The notes beneath the pieces were generated by a model that was not told the origin of the DNA, searched no databases, and saw nothing but the letters and a program-made list of their open reading frames with translations. The position numbers and the translations under genes were made by a program. This document shows, one piece after another, positions 60,818 to 64,000 of a DNA stretch of 64,000 nt. The stretch is from contig CAYPFY010000009.1 in assembly GCA_964410105.1 (NCBI GenBank), positions 1-64,000 of the forward strand. Direction: 5' to 3'. This DNA is from CAYPFY01 sp964410105. GTDB taxonomy: Bacteria > Bacteroidota > Ignavibacteria > UBA10030 > SZUA-254. Position 1 is the first letter of the stretch. The number at the start of each line of letters is the position of its first letter.

Positions 60818-61741
60818 ATGCTCCGACAGATCGGAACCATGAAGCCTCTTCTCCAGAAAATCCTGATTGACTCACCCGTCATTACAGACGGCGGCTGGGT
60901 GACCCAGCTCCAGCTAGCAGGAGTGCGCGCCGGCGAATGCCCCGATCTATGGAACATCTCGCATCCCGACGAAGTCGAAAAACTCGCCCATTCGTATGTG
61001 GAGGCTGGGAGCAAAATCATCCTCTCGAATACTTTCCGCTCGAACCGCCTTTCTCTGGAGAGCTACGGTTTGACAGAAAAACTCCGCGAAATCAATTCCC
61101 GCGGAATCGCATTGTCGCTCGAAGCCGCAAGAGGGAAATCTCTTGTGTTCGGATCCATGGGTCCCGCGCGCCCGCTCTCGAGCGGCCCGCAACTGCCGGA
61201 GGAAGCACTGTTCAACTCCTTCAAGGAGCAGGCTGATATCTTTTCTGCCGAAGGCGCTGAAGGCATCGTGATAGAGACTTTTACAGACCTTCACGAAACG
61301 ACCCTCGCCGTTCTGGCCGCAAAGACCACCGGGCTCCCGGTGGTGGCGTGCATGGTCTTCGATTCAGGCCCTAACCGCTCCGAGACCGCATCAGGCCATA
61401 CTCCGGAACAAGCGGCCTCCGCCCTCGAGAAAGCCGGGGCGGATGTCGTCGGGGCGAACTGCGGCCCCGGCGTCGAGTGGTCCCTCCCCGTCTGTAAGAG
61501 ACTCCACCAGTCGACAAAACTCCCGATCTGGATGAAGCCGAGCGCAGGGATCCCGCAGATGCTCAGAGGAAAAGTCTATTACCCGACGAGCCCGCGCAAC
61601 TTCGCGCTCTATGCCCAGGTTCTCGCGAATCTCGGAGCCGATTTCGTCGGGGGCTGCTGCGGCACATCTCCCGAGTATGTCTCCGAAATGTCACGGAATC
61701 TCCGACGCCGGTACGGCAATCAGCTTCTGCTTCCCAAGTAG
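60818..61741 (+). CDS. Homocysteine S-methyltransferase family protein
   Basis: A single-domain TIM barrel of about 307 residues with the Pfam homocysteine S-methyltransferase fold. LDG-like DGGWVTQLQLAG starts it. The three zinc-ligand cysteines are present: ANCG, and the CC pair in GGCCGT. It transfers a methyl group to homocysteine or a related thiol from an unknown donor. ATG 60818 has CAGGA nearby; ATG 60839 (MKPLLQKIL) better matches homologue starts. No SAM riboswitch was seen upstream. Confidence 0.88.
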   Translation: MLRQIGTMKPLLQKILIDSPVITDGGWVTQLQLAGVRAGECPDLWNISHPDEVEKLAHSYVEAGSKIILSNTFRSNRLSLESYGLTEKLREINSRGIALSLEAARGKSLVFGSMGPARPLSSGPQLPEEALFNSFKEQADIFSAEGAEGIVIETFTDLHETTLAVLAAKTTGLPVVACMVFDSGPNRSETASGHTPEQAASALEKAGADVVGANCGPGVEWSLPVCKRLHQSTKLPIWMKPSAGIPQMLRGKVYYPTSPRNFALYAQVLANLGADFVGGCCGTSPEYVSEMSRNLRRRYGNQLLLPK

Positions 61742-61820
61742 TACCTCCCAAAACTCCGGCGCGGTTCCCTCTGAATTCCGGTGAGATGCCGGATGTCTCC
61801 CCGGTTTAGTATATTGAGTC

Positions 61821-63248
61821 ATGGATGTCAATAGGGGAGACGAGCTGGTTCTCGAAATTGTAGGCCTGACCGGCGAGGGAAAATCAGTGGCCCGCCACGA
61901 CGGGATGGTGTTCTTTGTGGAAAACGCCGTGCCGGGCGATACCGTCCGAGCAAGAGTCTGGAAACGGCAGAAAAAGTTTGCCGAAGCCCGTGCCCTCGAA
62001 CTTCTGAAGCCCTCTTCCTCGAGAATCGAATCGAGGTGCAGGCATTTCGGCGTCTGCGGCGGATGCAAGTGGCAGAATCTCGCCTACAAGTCCCAGATCT
62101 CCTTCAAAGCACAGCAGGTGGCCGATTCTTTTGTCCGGATCGGCGGGTTTGAAAACCCCGTCGTGCTGCCCCCCATCGGCTGCGATGACCCGTTCTTCTA
62201 CCGCAACAAAATGGAATTCACCTTTTCCCGCTATCGCTGGCTCTCCGACGAGGAATTCCGGGCCAACCCGGAACAGGCAGAAGGTGTCGCCCTCGGCCTC
62301 CACATTCCGAAGCGATACGATAAGGTGCTCGATCTCCAGGAGTGCTGGCTTCAGTCCGAAATCAGCTCAGCAATCCTTAACACCGTCCGGGACGTCGCAA
62401 GAACCTGGAATCTCTCCGTCTATTCGCCCGATGTGCAACAGGGTTTTTTGCGGCACCTCGTCATCAGGGAGGGAAAAAGGACAGGCGGACTGATGGTCAA
62501 TCTCGTCACCTCAAGCGACTGGCCCGAAGGGATGGAGAAGCTAACGGATCTGCTCGTCAAGCATTTTCCTCAAATCACGACGATCGTTAACAATATCACC
62601 GACCGCCGGTCGATGGTCGCAACGGGGGACAGGGAAATAGTCCGGTTCGGCTCCGGTTTCATCACCGAGAAGATCGGGGATTTTTCTTTTAGAATCTCGG
62701 CGAATTCGTTCTTCCAGACCAATACGCTTCAGGCCGAGAAGCTTTACAGAGTCGTTCGGGATTTTGCCGCGTTACGGAAGGAGGATGTGGTCTATGATCT
62801 CTACTGCGGAACAGGCTCGATCGCCATCTTCATCTCCGACGCCGTGGAGCGCGTCATCGGCATCGAGGTTGCCGAAAGCGCAATCGCCGATGCCGAAATT
62901 AACTCCCGCCTTAACCACATTCCCAATTGCTTTTTCCTGCAAGGAGAACTCAAAGACCGGCTGGTGAAAAATAATGAGTGGCTGAAAGAGCATCCCCGGC
63001 CTACCGCCATAGTCACGGATCCCCCCCGGACCGGCATGCATCAGAAGGTGGTCGACCAGATAGCCCGTCTGGGGGCCGATCGGATCGTCTACGTGAGCTG
63101 TAATCCCGCCACCCAGGCACGAGACGCCAAGCAATTGGCTGCGGGAGGGTATCAACTCGTGAAAATTCAGCCGGTCGATATGTTTCCCCATACCGACCAC
63201 GTGGAATCGGTCGCCCTCTTTTCGCGGCGCAATTCGCTTGAGGGGTAG
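61821..63248 (+). CDS. rlmD: 23S rRNA (uracil-C5)-methyltransferase, RlmD/RumA type
   Basis: 475 residues. An N-terminal TRAM domain (VLEIVGLTGEGKSVARHDG) precedes a [4Fe-4S] site with Cys in CRHFGVCGGCKWQ (a fourth Cys lies further on). The SAM domain has DLYCGTGSIAIF, and the catalytic Cys is in YVSCNPATQARD; TDHVESVALF is near the end. It makes m5U in rRNA (or tRNA for close paralogues). The stop is one base from the convergent ubiE/menG gene. Confidence 0.95.
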   Translation: MDVNRGDELVLEIVGLTGEGKSVARHDGMVFFVENAVPGDTVRARVWKRQKKFAEARALELLKPSSSRIESRCRHFGVCGGCKWQNLAYKSQISFKAQQVADSFVRIGGFENPVVLPPIGCDDPFFYRNKMEFTFSRYRWLSDEEFRANPEQAEGVALGLHIPKRYDKVLDLQECWLQSEISSAILNTVRDVARTWNLSVYSPDVQQGFLRHLVIREGKRTGGLMVNLVTSSDWPEGMEKLTDLLVKHFPQITTIVNNITDRRSMVATGDREIVRFGSGFITEKIGDFSFRISANSFFQTNTLQAEKLYRVVRDFAALRKEDVVYDLYCGTGSIAIFISDAVERVIGIEVAESAIADAEINSRLNHIPNCFFLQGELKDRLVKNNEWLKEHPRPTAIVTDPPRTGMHQKVVDQIARLGADRIVYVSCNPATQARDAKQLAAGGYQLVKIQPVDMFPHTDHVESVALFSRRNSLEG

Positions 63249-63249
63249 A

Positions 63250-63960
63250 CTAGACTGAGCCTCCCGGCGCTTTCCTTCCGCAGTATATCATCGCCGTCCC
63301 GAAGGTGAGTGGCCGCACGGTTATCTCAGCGAACCCTGCCTTTTCCATCAGAGCACAGAATTCCCCCGGCTCAGGAAATTTTATTATTGATTCGGGCAGA
63401 TAATGGTAAGCCCCGTTGTGATGAGAAATAGCCTTCCCGAGCCGCGGGAGTATTCTGCCCGCGTACATCTCATAAAGCGGAGCGACGAGGCGGTTCTTTG
63501 GCTTCGACAATTCGAGGATGATGGAAATACCGCCCGGCTTCACGACCCGGTACATTTCCCTGAGGGAGTGCAGCCGGTCGCTGAAATTCCTGATGCCGAA
63601 TGCCACGATTGAGGCATCGAATGTATCTTTCCTGTACGGAAGAGCGAGGGCGTCGCACGCCACGAGATCGACCAGCTCTCCGGAATCGCGCCCGGCCAGC
63701 TTTTCCCGGAATTTTTCAAGCATGTTCAGTGAAAAATCCGCTCCCACGATGTGCCCCCCGACTCTCCTCAGGATTTCCAGGGAAACATCGCCGCTGCCCG
63801 CCGCAAGGTCCAGGATTCTGCCACCGCGCTTCTCGGCCAGAAATGATACCGCCCTCCGCCTCCATCCGATGTCCATCCCGAAACTCATCAGGTGATTGAG
63901 GAGATCATACGTCGGCGCTATCTGATCGAACATCGATCGGATTTTATCCGGCTCATCCAT
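63250..63960 (-). CDS. ubiE: Demethylmenaquinone/ubiquinone methyltransferase
   Basis: 236 residues with the class I SAM fold. FDQIAPTYDLLNHLMSFGMD is the family N-terminal signature, LDLAAGSGDVSLEI the SAM motif I, and FGIRNFSDRLHSLREMYRVVKPGG with SHHNGAYHYLPESI are UbiE/MenG marks. It performs the last C-methylation of menaquinone. As the organism looks menaquinone-based, MenG function is inferred. It is convergent with rlmD. Confidence 0.96.
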   Translation of the reverse strand: MDEPDKIRSMFDQIAPTYDLLNHLMSFGMDIGWRRRAVSFLAEKRGGRILDLAAGSGDVSLEILRRVGGHIVGADFSLNMLEKFREKLAGRDSGELVDLVACDALALPYRKDTFDASIVAFGIRNFSDRLHSLREMYRVVKPGGISIILELSKPKNRLVAPLYEMYAGRILPRLGKAISHHNGAYHYLPESIIKFPEPGEFCALMEKAGFAEITVRPLTFGTAMIYCGRKAPGGSV

Positions 63961-64000
63961 GGCCGAATTTCTCCAAAAAATGCTCTAAATGCAAGGCTTG

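Overview
This is a GC-rich bacterial chromosome segment, most likely from the Bacteroidota/Chlorobiota side of the FCB group and probably Ignavibacteria-like or a related uncultured class. Four large secreted proteins end in the type IX secretion (T9SS) sorting domain with its NYPNPFNPST-type opening. Other pointers are a DUF4331 protein, a DUF3078 protein, an MXAN_6640-type protease, a pilin-like protein beginning MGQQQLLL, and menaquinone-type UbiE/MenG. Several promoters look like ordinary TTGACA-N17-TATAAT sites rather than the -33/-7 type of classical Bacteroidetes. I see no phage, complete insertion sequence or CRISPR array. The taxonomy is inferred from gene content, not from a marker-gene search.

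Layout. 1-8013: two complete secreted GH18 (chitinase-like) proteins and the 3' part of a related third gene, all with T9SS tails; unusual interleaved inverted repeats lie upstream of both complete genes. 8003-9364: an NtrC-type sigma-54 activator with a degenerate receiver domain. 9365-10027: non-coding, with a CRP/FNR-like palindrome and a possible group II intron scar. 10028-17137: cyclase, VOC protein, CDF transporter, a Ser/Thr kinase-TolB-TPR sensor, a protein with eight 29-residue repeats, and an A/T-richer orphan. 17445-21931: tRNA-Gln and a trehalose operon (DUF5752, TreT-like glycosyltransferase, OtsA-OtsB fusion). 21894-24978: a MASE1 membrane protein and an O-antigen-ligase-type protein on the minus strand. 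25103-32731: a housekeeping run (PurC-like, psd, pssA, purS, purQ, tatA, gatA, membrane dihaem cytochrome, sucD, rhodanese, ndk). 32830-37050: VanZ, CBM9 and an archaeal-type STT3 oligosaccharyltransferase. 37197-44994: envelope and secreted proteins, an RNA methyltransferase, a TIGR01777 epimerase, MscL with a zinc-ribbon tail, and an M48 lipoprotein protease. 45232-56167: DUF4331, TPR, a double nickel/cobalt transporter fusion, a Cys-rich secreted peptide, an outer-membrane barrel, a haem/beta-propeller lipoprotein and an MXAN_6640 protease. 56180-63960: NTPase, tRNA-Val, a metzincin protease, tRNA-Gly, a pilin-like protein, homocysteine methyltransferase, RlmD and UbiE/MenG.

How it fits together. 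Much of the window is envelope biology: polymer degradation, secretion, trehalose synthesis, phospholipid synthesis (PssA then Psd), protein glycosylation (STT3) and metal uptake. The most unusual items are the archaeal-type STT3, the PurC homologue lacking several substrate and metal ligands, the tandem Ni/Co transporter fusion and its gene neighbourhood, and the 29-residue repeat protein.
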